Shown here one piece after another: positions 18,798 to 26,580 of a stretch of 52,967 bases of DNA. The notes under the pieces are model-generated. The model did no database searches, was not told where the DNA came from, and worked only from the letters and a program-made list of their open reading frames with translations. The number at the start of each line of letters is the position of its first letter. Position 1 is the first letter of the stretch. The DNA is taken from contig CAYQMF010000034.1 in NCBI GenBank assembly GCA_964418595.1, positions 1 to 52,967 on the forward strand. The letters run 5' to 3'. Both the position numbers and the translations under genes were made by a program. This DNA comes from CAYQMF01 sp964418595 (GTDB taxonomy: Bacteria; Planctomycetota; UBA1135; UBA2386).

Positions 18798-19730
18798 TTG
18801 AAGATCGTCTTCTTCGGTAGCAACGAGTTCGCCATCCCCACGCTGAAGGCGCTCGACGCCGCGGGGATGTCCCCGGTGCAGGTGGTCACCCGGCCCGATT
18901 CGCCGCGCGGACGCGGCCGCAAGATCTATCCCGCGGAGGTCAGGCTGGCCGCGGAGGAGCTGAAGCTGAAGTGCGTGCAGCCGGAGGACGTGAACTCGGA
19001 GGAGTTCCGCACGGCGCTCGCCAAGGTCAAGCCCGACGTCGCCGTCGTCGTCTCGTTCGGCGTCAAGTTCTCGCCGGAGCTGCTCGGCGTGCCGGTGCAC
19101 GGGTGCGTGAACGCGCATGCCTCGCTCCTGCCGCTCTATCGCGGCGCGGCTCCCATCGAGCACGCGATCCGCGATGGGCACAAGAAGACGGGCATCTCGA
19201 TCATGCGCATGAACGAGGAGCTGGACGCGGGCGACGTGATGTACATCAAGGAGACGGAGATCGGCACGCGCGAGACGGCGGGCGAGCTTCGCATCCGGCT
19301 GGCCGAGCTGGCAGGCGCGACGATGGTCGATGCGCTCAAGCAGCTGGCCGCGGGCAAGGCGAAGTTCAAGAAGCAGGTCGAGGCGAATGCGACGCGGGCC
19401 CCGGCGATCCAGAAGCCGGACGGCGTCATCGTCTGGTCGAAGCCCGCGGCCGAGATCGACCTGCTGGTGCGGGCCATGACGCCCAAGCCCGGTGCGCAGA
19501 CCCGACTCGGCGCCAAGCGGTTCATCGTGATGATGGGCGAGGTGGAGCAGGATCTGTACGGGCTCGGCGTACCGGGCCTCGTGCAGTCCGCGGGCGAAGA
19601 GGGCATTCGCGTGTGCACCGGCAAGGAGCTGTATCGGATCATCCGCATCAAGCCGGAGAACGGCCGCAACATGACGGCGGGTGAGTTCGTGCGCGGCCAC
19701 GCCATGCCGCCCGACGCGCGGTTCGGCTAG
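18798..19730 (+). CDS. fmt: Methionyl-tRNA formyltransferase
   Basis: This enzyme formylates initiator Met-tRNA using 10-formyl-THF. The 310-residue protein begins KIVFFGSNEFAIPTLKAL, the standard Fmt N-terminus, so the TTG at 18798 is preferred over an ATG at 18717 that would add an unrelated Pro/Arg-rich tail. The formyl-binding and catalytic region NAHASLLPLYRGAAPIEHAI contains the Asn/His pair, followed by EELDAGDVMY. The C-terminal OB-like domain is shorter and more Lys-rich than usual (KFKKQVEANATRAPAIQK). It lies 7 bases before rsmB, the common fmt-rsmB pairing. Confidence 0.93.
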   Translation: MKIVFFGSNEFAIPTLKALDAAGMSPVQVVTRPDSPRGRGRKIYPAEVRLAAEELKLKCVQPEDVNSEEFRTALAKVKPDVAVVVSFGVKFSPELLGVPVHGCVNAHASLLPLYRGAAPIEHAIRDGHKKTGISIMRMNEELDAGDVMYIKETEIGTRETAGELRIRLAELAGATMVDALKQLAAGKAKFKKQVEANATRAPAIQKPDGVIVWSKPAAEIDLLVRAMTPKPGAQTRLGAKRFIVMMGEVEQDLYGLGVPGLVQSAGEEGIRVCTGKELYRIIRIKPENGRNMTAGEFVRGHAMPPDARFG

Positions 19731-19737
19731 CCTCGGC

Positions 19738-21117
19738 GTGGCACGCCGCGACACAGCCGGGAGCGCCGGCCCGGCGCGCTGGCGGGCGTTCCAGGCGCTG
19801 ACCGCCTTCGAGCGCGGTCGCGTCGAGCGCGTGCACGACGCCCTGCGGGTCGACGACCTCGACGCGCGTGATCGGGCGCTGGCACTCGAGCTGACGATGG
19901 GGACGGAGCGGCGGCGGATCACGCTCGACGCCGCCTTGCTCGCCTTCGCCACCCAGCGCGCGCTGCCGCGCGACCCGTTCGTGCGCACCGCGGTGCGCCT
20001 CGGCGCTCTGCAGCTCCTGTTCCTGCCGCGCATCCCGGTGCACGCGGCCGTGCACGGCACAGTGGCGCTGCTGCGCGCGCAACAGGGCTTCGTCAACGGC
20101 ATCCTGCGACGCATGGCCGCTGCGATCGTCCCACGGCCGGCGGACGCGCAGCATGCGCGCCGGGAACTCGACCTGCCGCCGGATGTCGATGGCGCGCGAC
20201 GCACGCTTGTCCTGCCGGTCGAGGGCCTGCCCGATCCGAGCACGGATCCGGCGGCGGCGCTCGCGGTTCGGCATGGCCTTCCCGACTTCCTGGTGCGCCG
20301 CTGGCTCGACGCGCATGGACTCGATGCGACCCAGGCGATTGCCGCGGCGTCGGCCCAGGCCCCGGGGGTCACCCTGCGACTCAACCCGACGCGCATCGAC
20401 ATGGCGGGGCTCGTGGCGGAACTCGGCAGCGAAGGCGTGACCGTCGCGCCCGGCACGTCGACGCGGACGCTGCGCCTCCTGGAGGCGCGCGGCGTCTCGC
20501 CCTTCGAGACGCGTGCGCACGCGGCCGGATTGTTCTCCGTGCAGGATGGCACGGCCCTCGCCGCGGCCGAGGCGGTGGGGGCGCGGCCGGGCGAACGCAT
20601 CCTCGATCTGTGCGCGGCACCCGGCGGCAAGGCCACAGCGATGGCCGAGAGCATGCTGGGGCAGGGGACCGTGTACGCGCACGACGTCTCGGCGACCCGC
20701 CTCGAACGCGTGCGTGAGACCGTGGCCCGCCTCGGGCTCGGGGCCACGGTCGTGGTCGTCGGCCGGCTCGACGACGTCCCGGCGCAGGTCGACGCGGTGC
20801 TGGCCGACGTGCCCTGTTCGAACACGGGGGTGATGGCGCGTCGCGTCGAGGTGCGCCGGCGCGTGACCGCGGACGCCCTGGTCGAGCTGACGCAGCGGCA
20901 GGGCGAACTCGCGCGCATCGCCGCCGCGCGGGTCAGGCCAGGGGGACGGCTCGTCTACTCGACGTGCAGCGTCGAGCCGGAGGAGAACCGCGGCGTCGTC
21001 GATGCCCTGCTCGCGCGCGAGCCGGCGTTCCGGCTGCAGGCCGAGCGGCTGACCCTGCCGCGAGCGCAGGAGTGCGACGGCGGCTACTTTGCGGTCCTGG
21101 TCAAGGCCGGCCCCTGA
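19738..21117 (+). CDS. rsmB: 16S rRNA (cytosine-967-C5) methyltransferase RsmB-like
   Basis: This enzyme methylates a cytosine in 16S rRNA using S-adenosylmethionine. Residues 10-140 form a NusB-like RNA-binding domain (ARWRAFQALTAFERG to FVNGILRRM). The C-terminal Rossmann methyltransferase has the SAM motif ILDLCAAPGGKA, the DVPCSNTG motif with the release cysteine, and YSTCSVEPEEN with the nucleophilic cysteine. A linker of about 40 residues between the domains (around 140-180) is longer than usual. The GTG at 19738 is chosen because it follows fmt by 7 bases. Confidence 0.9.
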   Translation: MARRDTAGSAGPARWRAFQALTAFERGRVERVHDALRVDDLDARDRALALELTMGTERRRITLDAALLAFATQRALPRDPFVRTAVRLGALQLLFLPRIPVHAAVHGTVALLRAQQGFVNGILRRMAAAIVPRPADAQHARRELDLPPDVDGARRTLVLPVEGLPDPSTDPAAALAVRHGLPDFLVRRWLDAHGLDATQAIAAASAQAPGVTLRLNPTRIDMAGLVAELGSEGVTVAPGTSTRTLRLLEARGVSPFETRAHAAGLFSVQDGTALAAAEAVGARPGERILDLCAAPGGKATAMAESMLGQGTVYAHDVSATRLERVRETVARLGLGATVVVVGRLDDVPAQVDAVLADVPCSNTGVMARRVEVRRRVTADALVELTQRQGELARIAAARVRPGGRLVYSTCSVEPEENRGVVDALLAREPAFRLQAERLTLPRAQECDGGYFAVLVKAGP

Positions 21118-21137
21118 CCGGCGGCTCCTTTCCTTCC

Positions 21138-22004
21138 GTGCGCCTCGGCTACAACACCAACGGCCTGCAGAACCACCGGCTCGAGGACGCGCTGCGTTTG
21201 TTGGCCGAGCACGGCTATGCGACCGTCGCGCTCACCCCCGACGTGTGTCATCTCGATCCTTTCCGGGCGACGCCGCGCGAGGTCGAGGCGATCGGCAGCC
21301 TGATCCGGCAACTGGGCCTGTCGGTCGCGATCGAGACCGGGGCGCGCTTCGTGCTCGATGCGGCGCGCAAGCACGCGCCGACGCTCATGGCGCGCGACCG
21401 GAACGAGCGCGCGCGCCGGATCAGGTACTACGAGCACTGTGCGGCGATGGGGCGCGACCTGGGTGCGTCGGTCTTGTCGTTCTGGGCGGGCACCGATCCC
21501 GTGCCCGACGCCGACTCGTTCGCGTGGCTGTGCGAGGGTGTCGCGAAGACCTCGGCGATGGTGCGCGCGACCGGCCTGCGGCCGGCCTTCGAACCGGAGC
21601 CGGGCATGGCCATCGAGACCTGCGCGCAGTACGCGACCATCGTCGATGCGCTGGGCAGCGACGCCCCCGACCTGTGTCTGGACATCGGTCACCTCTACGT
21701 GACCCGCGAAGGTGCGCCGGAGTCGATCATCGCGCGGTTCCGGCCGCGCCTGGCGCAGGTGCACCTGGAAGACATGCGCTCCGGGATCCACGAGCACCTT
21801 CCCCCGGGCGAGGGCGACGTCGACTTCAAGGCCGTCGCCGACGCGCTTCGCGCGGCGGGCTATGCCGGAAGCGTGTGCTTCGAGCTGTCGCGCTCGTCAC
21901 ACGCGGCACCGGAGATGCTGCGCCGCTGTCGCGACGCGTGGGCGCGCGCAACCGGAGTCCCCGCCGGCCGTCGCTCGGGTCAGGACAGGCCCTTCACGAA
22001 CTGA
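21138..22004 (+). CDS. Sugar phosphate isomerase/epimerase-like TIM barrel
   Basis: This 288-residue protein has the xylose-isomerase-like/AP-endonuclease-2 barrel fold. Candidate metal ligands appear in order: FEPEPGM (E152/E154), CLDIGHL (D182, H185), QVHLEDM (H209) and CFELSRS (E249). The substrate is unknown; epimerases of keto-sugars and inositol-pathway enzymes share this fold. The GTG at 21138 follows rsmB by 20 bases. The gene ends 25 bases inside the convergent Hpt gene, an antisense overlap of the two tails. Confidence 0.75.
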   Translation: MRLGYNTNGLQNHRLEDALRLLAEHGYATVALTPDVCHLDPFRATPREVEAIGSLIRQLGLSVAIETGARFVLDAARKHAPTLMARDRNERARRIRYYEHCAAMGRDLGASVLSFWAGTDPVPDADSFAWLCEGVAKTSAMVRATGLRPAFEPEPGMAIETCAQYATIVDALGSDAPDLCLDIGHLYVTREGAPESIIARFRPRLAQVHLEDMRSGIHEHLPPGEGDVDFKAVADALRAAGYAGSVCFELSRSSHAAPEMLRRCRDAWARATGVPAGRRSGQDRPFTN

Positions 22005-22339
22005 CGCAGCGCGTCGTTTGCGTCGGCCAGGTTCTTGCGCAACTGGACGACGCGATCCGGGATGCCGTCGACGTCATGCGACCGACAGGCATTCTGGATC
22101 GACTCGCAGTCCTGCATCACGAGTTGCGCGCCCAGACTGCCGGACGTGCCCTTCATCGCATGGGCCGCATGTTCGACCTTCGTCCAGTCCTTGGCGGCGA
22201 GCCCCTCGAGGATCGACGTGACCTTGCTCGGCGCGTCCGTGAGGAACATGTCGACGAGATCCATGAGCAACTCCGGATCCCCGCCGTCGGAGAGCGCCAG
22301 CAGCTCGTCGAGAACTTGTGTGTCCAGAATCGCAGTCAA
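21980..22339 (-). CDS. Solitary histidine phosphotransfer (Hpt) protein
   Basis: This small alpha-helical phosphorelay protein (119 residues) shuttles phosphate between response-regulator receivers. The motif HAMKGTSGSLGA places the phospho-acceptor at His60, in a helix after the conserved DMFLTDAPSKV segment. No kinase or receiver gene lies nearby, so its partners are encoded elsewhere. The frame has an upstream ATG at 22411, but a strong Shine-Dalgarno (22352-22345) sits 5 bases before the TTG at 22339, which begins the conserved part; I take the TTG. Confidence 0.88.
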   Translation of the reverse strand: MTAILDTQVLDELLALSDGGDPELLMDLVDMFLTDAPSKVTSILEGLAAKDWTKVEHAAHAMKGTSGSLGAQLVMQDCESIQNACRSHDVDGIPDRVVQLRKNLADANDALRQFVKGLS

Positions 22340-22344
22340 GTTGA

Positions 22345-22352
22345 CTCCCCTT
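22345..22352 (-). promoter_or_regulatory. Strong ribosome binding site fixing the Hpt TTG start
   Basis: Minus-strand AAGGGGAG is followed by 5 bases and TTG. This is one of the few clear Shine-Dalgarno sequences in the window and rules in a TTG start. Confidence 0.7.
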
Positions 22353-22457
22353 GTCGCCCGGGATCTGCCGGACGTTTCGGTATCGACCTCTCGACCCGCG
22401 GCGCTTGGCACCGGCCCGGAAGCGCCGATGGGAGCGCGGGTTCGTCGTGGCCGCGAA

Positions 22458-23681
22458 TCAGTTCTCGCCGAGCGCGATGGCCTTGACCTCGGCGTCGGTG
22501 AACAGGCGCTTGCTGGCCTTGCCGGCCTCGAGCACCCGCTGCACGCGGGCGTCGGTGACCTCGACGCCCATCTTCTCGAGGACCCACGCGACGTTGCTCC
22601 GGCCGCTCATCGGGCCGACGGCGATCCTCTGCTCGAGCCCCACCATGTGCGCGGGCACACCGGAGTACACGCTGTCGGCGAGGGCGACGTCGCCCTTGCG
22701 GAAGGCCTTGATCACGGCGGCCGCGTGCACGCCGGTGCCGGTCTCGAAGGCGTCGTCGCCGAACACCGGGTAGTTGTGTGGCACCTCCACGCCGAGAGCG
22801 GCGCCAGCCTTGGTCACGTACTCGGGGAGCCGCGACAGGTCGTTGTCGATCCAGCCCTGCAGCTTGCAGTTGACGAGCAGCAGGTCCATCGGCGCGTTGC
22901 CGGCGCGCTCGCCGACGCCGAGCGCGGTTCCGTGCACGCGGTCGGCGCCCGCCTCGATCGCCGCCAGGCAGTTCGCGATGCCGAGGTCCCGGTCGCGATG
23001 GCCGTGCCAGTCGACCTTGATCGTGGGATCGACGCGGTCGGCGAGGGCGCGCACGAAGCCCACCAGGGCCCGCGTGCCGGCTGGCGTGGCGTGGCCCACC
23101 GTGTCGCACACGCACAGGCGTCGCGCGCCGAGTTCCATGGCGAGCGAGTAGAGCGCGGTCACCGTGTCGGGATGCGCGCGCGTCGTGTCTTCCGTGACGT
23201 ACATCACCGGCAGGCTGTGGTCGCGGGCGAAGGTCAACGCCTTGCGGGTGTGCTCGAGCATCTGCTGGAGCGTCCAGTCCTCCGCGTACTGACGGATGTA
23301 GCTGCTGCCGATGAACGCGGACACCTCGATCGGGATGCCGGCGGCCTGCGAGATCTCGACCACGGGGTGGATGTCGGTGACCACCGTGCGGCAGGCGACG
23401 TTGGCTTCGATCCGGAGCCGGTTGTCGCCGATCTCCTTCGCCATCCGCAGGATGTCGGCGCGCGGTCGGCCACCGGCGCCCGGCAACCCGAGGTTGACCG
23501 AGTGGATGCCGAGGCCGTCCATGAGGTGCACCAGTTCCAGCTTCTGCTCGATCGCCGGATCCTGCACCGACGGCGACTGCAGGCCGTCGCGAAGGGTTTC
23601 GTCGTCGAACTCCAGCGTCCGCCGAGGGCGGGCGACGCCCGACTGGCGGTTCCAGTCGTAGATGAGGTCCTCGATCTGCAT
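22458..23681 (-). CDS. LeuA/homocitrate-synthase-like DRE-TIM metallolyase
   Basis: This 407-residue protein belongs to the 2-isopropylmalate/citramalate/homocitrate synthase group, which condenses acetyl-CoA with 2-oxoacids. The catalytic signature is ETLRDGLQSPSV (R31-D32). The metal-binding strand is DWHGHRDRDLGIAN, and the Gly-rich GTALGVGERAGNAP follows. Two points differ from typical LeuA: RDGLQ replaces RDGEQ, and the C-terminal LeuA allosteric dimer domain is missing, so leucine feedback is not expected through it. The ATG at 23681 has AGGA seven bases upstream. It is divergent from lysC across 74 bases. The exact 2-oxoacid is uncertain. Confidence 0.75.
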   Translation of the reverse strand: MQIEDLIYDWNRQSGVARPRRTLEFDDETLRDGLQSPSVQDPAIEQKLELVHLMDGLGIHSVNLGLPGAGGRPRADILRMAKEIGDNRLRIEANVACRTVVTDIHPVVEISQAAGIPIEVSAFIGSSYIRQYAEDWTLQQMLEHTRKALTFARDHSLPVMYVTEDTTRAHPDTVTALYSLAMELGARRLCVCDTVGHATPAGTRALVGFVRALADRVDPTIKVDWHGHRDRDLGIANCLAAIEAGADRVHGTALGVGERAGNAPMDLLLVNCKLQGWIDNDLSRLPEYVTKAGAALGVEVPHNYPVFGDDAFETGTGVHAAAVIKAFRKGDVALADSVYSGVPAHMVGLEQRIAVGPMSGRSNVAWVLEKMGVEVTDARVQRVLEAGKASKRLFTDAEVKAIALGEN

Positions 23682-23755
23682 GCAGCGTTCCTGATCCAGG
23701 CGGCGTGGGGGGGCCGCGAAAACGTGGGCCGCACAGGATACGACTTCCACCCACC

Positions 23756-25069
23756 ATGATCGTGATGAAGTTCGGAGGCACCTCCGTCGGGAGTGCCCAG
23801 TCGATCCGGGACGTGCTCGCGCTGGTGCGGGCGCATGCGGCGCGACGACCCGTCGTCGTCGTGTCGGCCCACAGCGGCGTCACCAATGCGCTGGTGGAGC
23901 TGGCGGCCAAGGCGCCGCGCGGACAGGCAGACCCCGGCCCCGTGCTCGAGCGGCACCGGGCGATCCTCGCGGAGCTGGATCTCCCCGGTGACCTGCACGA
24001 GCCGCTCGTGCGCGAGCTGCGCGACCTGCTGCGCGGCATGAAGCTCGTGGGGGAAGCCAGCCCGCGCGCGACCGACTACCTGCTCTCCTTCGGCGAGCGC
24101 CTCTCGGCGCGGACCATCGCGGCGTTCTTCACGCACCAGGGCACCAAGGCCACCGCGATCGATGCGTTCGATGCCGGACTCGTGACCGACAGCAACTTCG
24201 GGCGCGCGCGGCCCTTGCCGGACGAGGGGCGGATCGCGCCGCAGCTCGCCCGCGTCGAGGGGATCCCGATCGTCACGGGGTACCTCGCCAAGGATCGCGC
24301 GGGCAACATCACCACCCTCGGGCGCAACGGCTCGGACTACTCGGCGGCCATCTTCGGCGCGGCGCTCGGCTGCGAGGAGATCCAGATCTGGACCGATGTC
24401 GACGGCGTGATGACCGCCGATCCGCGTCTGGTCCCCGGCGCGAAGCCGATCGCGGCGATGAGCTTGGACGAGGCGAGCGAGCTCGCCTACTACGGCGGCA
24501 AGGTCCTGCACCCGGCGACCATCCAACCGGCGATGGAGAAGGCGATCCCGGTGCGCGTGCTGAACACGAAGCGGCCGCAGTCGAAGGGCACGGTCATCCT
24601 GCCGTCGTTCGATGAGCCGGAGGTCGTCGTGCGCGCCATCGTGCACAAGCAGGACATCCACATGGTGACGGTCACCACGCCGCGGATGCTGCAGCAGCCT
24701 GGCTACCTGGCGCGCGTGTTCCAGGCCTGTGCCGACCACGCGGTGGACGTCGATCTCGTGGCGACCTCGGAGGTGTCGGTGACGATGACCACCGACCGGG
24801 GCGAGGCGCTCGATGCCCTTCGCCAGGATCTCAGCCGGCTGGGGACGGTGACGATCGAATCCGAGCAGGCGATCGTGTGCGTCGTCGGTCAGGGGATCGC
24901 CCGCACGCCCGGGGTGCCGCGGCAGGTGTTCACGGCCCTCGCCGAGGCCAAGGTTCGCGTGCGCGTGATCTCGCAGGGCGCGATCAAGGTCAACATCGCA
25001 CTCGTGGTGGCGAACGCCGACGCGCATGCCGCAGTGCGTGCGCTGCATGCGTGTTTCTTCGAGAGCTGA
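23756..25069 (+). CDS. lysC: Aspartate kinase
   Basis: This enzyme phosphorylates aspartate, the entry step to lysine, threonine, methionine and diaminopimelate. The kinase domain shows MKFGGTSVGS at the N-terminus, SFGERLSARTIA, TTLGRNGSDYSAA and WTDVDGVMTADPR. Two ACT domains follow (about residues 290-437; VTVTTPRMLQQPGYLARVF, then VCVVGQGIARTPGVPRQVF), so allosteric control is expected. It is monofunctional at 437 residues. The ATG at 23756 is used; a second in-frame ATG nine bases on would begin exactly at MKFGG. Confidence 0.95.
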   Translation: MIVMKFGGTSVGSAQSIRDVLALVRAHAARRPVVVVSAHSGVTNALVELAAKAPRGQADPGPVLERHRAILAELDLPGDLHEPLVRELRDLLRGMKLVGEASPRATDYLLSFGERLSARTIAAFFTHQGTKATAIDAFDAGLVTDSNFGRARPLPDEGRIAPQLARVEGIPIVTGYLAKDRAGNITTLGRNGSDYSAAIFGAALGCEEIQIWTDVDGVMTADPRLVPGAKPIAAMSLDEASELAYYGGKVLHPATIQPAMEKAIPVRVLNTKRPQSKGTVILPSFDEPEVVVRAIVHKQDIHMVTVTTPRMLQQPGYLARVFQACADHAVDVDLVATSEVSVTMTTDRGEALDALRQDLSRLGTVTIESEQAIVCVVGQGIARTPGVPRQVFTALAEAKVRVRVISQGAIKVNIALVVANADAHAAVRALHACFFES

Positions 25070-25178
25070 GCGGGCCTGGCGCGGCGCTCACTTTGAGAAT
25101 CGCCCCGGGAGCGGTCGCGGCTCGTGCCTCGCCGCGCCCGCTGCCGTGGCGGTCGCAGCCGACGACAGGTAGGCACCT

Positions 25179-25206
25179 GCGCTGGCCGAGCAGGCTCGGC
25201 CAGCGC
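25179..25206. terminator. Strong bidirectional hairpin after lysC
   Basis: A perfect 12-base stem (GCGCTGGCCGAG with its complement) closes a 4-base loop CAGG between the convergent lysC and the following minus-strand gene. There is no T-tract, as is common in very G+C-rich genomes. Confidence 0.7.
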
Positions 25207-25210
25207 TCGC

Positions 25211-26353
25211 CTAGTTCGAATCGAGGTCGCGGAAGAACTTCTCCGACTCGCGCAGGCCCTGCAGGTAGAGGTGCCAGTCGAGCTTCTCGTCGGGCTGGAT
25301 GGTGCGCCCCGACGCGTTGGCGGGCGGGCCGAACATCGCGAGCACGACCCAGTCGGCGAGGTGGACCTCGCTGGTCAGGTCGCGACCCTCGATCATCGCC
25401 TCGACGTTGAGGATCTCGGCCCGGCGCAGCGCGCCGTGCGGCGCGATCAGCTTGCGGTTGTCGATGAGCTGCGCCTCGTCGGCGCTCACCAGCCGGACCA
25501 GCTCGACGGCATCGGCGTACGCCGATCCCTCGTAGAGTTCCTTGAAGAGCAGATGGACCACCATCACCATCTCCGGCTCGGTGAGCATGTACTCCACCAT
25601 GAAGCGCACGGCCGGAAACCGGGCACGGTCCTCGCTGTGATCCAGGCGGGTGCGCACCCGACGCCACATCGCTTCGATGCGGCGGGTGAGCCCTCGGCCA
25701 GGCGACAGCGGCGTGCTGTGCAGCCGATCCCAACGGTCCGGGTGGAAGACGCGCTCGCTGCGCTCCTTGTAGAGGTTGTGCAGGATGCGCAGGTCGATGA
25801 GGAACTCGCGGTTGCTGAGGTAGCAGTTGACCCCGGAACGGCGCAGGTCCTCGGGGACGAACCCGATCGCCTCGTCGCGGAACGCGTTGAGCGCCTCCTC
25901 GGACACGCGGAAGCGCGCGTCGAGCAGGTCGTCGGGGTGCTCCTCGTCGTCGTCGACGACCACCAGCCCGCTCGCCCGCAGCGGGCTGCCGTCGCGCAGG
26001 AGGTCGAGGCCGGTGAGCACCTCGAAGCTGGTCTCGAACACGTTGCTCAGCAACACGCGTCCCTGCACCGCCGGGTCCTCCGCACGCAGGTGGCGCTGCA
26101 GCAGGTTGGCGAGGACGAGGAAGTCCCGCGGCGTCAGTCGGTACTGCCGCATCAACTGCGCCAGCGGCCCGCGATGGCGGATCGCGCGGAGGTCGCGCGT
26201 GAGCGATGCGATCTTGCGTCGCGACAGCGACCGCAGCTTGCTGCGCTGCTCGCGACCCAGCTCCGGATCGCGCATCCGCGCGCTGAGGCGCTGCAGATCG
26301 TCGCAGAGATTCAACAACCTCTCGACCTGCGAAGAACGCGTCGACCTTCTCAT
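25211..26353 (-). CDS. Unrecognised 380-residue soluble protein
   Basis: I do not recognise a named family. The first 90 residues are helical and very Arg-rich (RSKLRSLSRRKIASLTRDLRAIRHRG). Residues 60-150 read like the winged-helix N-terminal domain of some AAA proteins (LTPRDFLVLANLL then LRDGSPLRASGLVVVDDDEEHPDDLLDARFRVSEEAL), yet no Walker motif follows. The second half is mostly alpha-helical with aromatic patches (FMVEYMLTEPEMVMVVHLLFKELYEG). There is no signal peptide or membrane segment. A TATCAT hexamer ends 6 bases before the ATG. It is transcribed away from lepB. I suspect an orphan regulatory or adaptor protein but assign no function. Confidence 0.75.
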   Translation of the reverse strand: MRRSTRSSQVERLLNLCDDLQRLSARMRDPELGREQRSKLRSLSRRKIASLTRDLRAIRHRGPLAQLMRQYRLTPRDFLVLANLLQRHLRAEDPAVQGRVLLSNVFETSFEVLTGLDLLRDGSPLRASGLVVVDDDEEHPDDLLDARFRVSEEALNAFRDEAIGFVPEDLRRSGVNCYLSNREFLIDLRILHNLYKERSERVFHPDRWDRLHSTPLSPGRGLTRRIEAMWRRVRTRLDHSEDRARFPAVRFMVEYMLTEPEMVMVVHLLFKELYEGSAYADAVELVRLVSADEAQLIDNRKLIAPHGALRRAEILNVEAMIEGRDLTSEVHLADWVVLAMFGPPANASGRTIQPDEKLDWHLYLQGLRESEKFFRDLDSN

Positions 26354-26359
26354 AAGTCT

Positions 26360-26365
26360 ATGATA
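26360..26365 (-). promoter_or_regulatory. Candidate -10 of the 380-residue protein gene
   Basis: On the minus strand this is TATCAT (five of six matches), then 6 bases, then ATG at 26353. It sits in one of the few A+T-rich patches of the window (about 26350-26380). The same patch read forward gives TATGATAAT, so a divergent promoter toward lepB is also possible. Confidence 0.45.
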
Positions 26366-26570
26366 ATGCTAGGATTACGGTTTGGCGGTGGGGGGGACCC
26401 CTCACTTATCCACACCTGCGCGCGCCCGCAAGACCGGGCTTGGCGGACCCTGGCTCCGACGCACCCCCGAGAGCTTCCGAACCCCTTGCGGCACAAGGCC
26501 GACGCCGCGGGAATCCCTCCGGCCGGAACCGTCGCGATCGAGGAAATAATCCCACCCCGGCACGGGTGCC

Positions 26571-26575
26571 GGAGG
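26571..26575 (+). promoter_or_regulatory. Ribosome binding site deciding the lepB start
   Basis: GGAGG lies 5 bases before the GTG at 26581, supporting that codon over an upstream in-frame ATG at 26440. Confidence 0.55.
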
Positions 26576-26580
26576 GCCCG

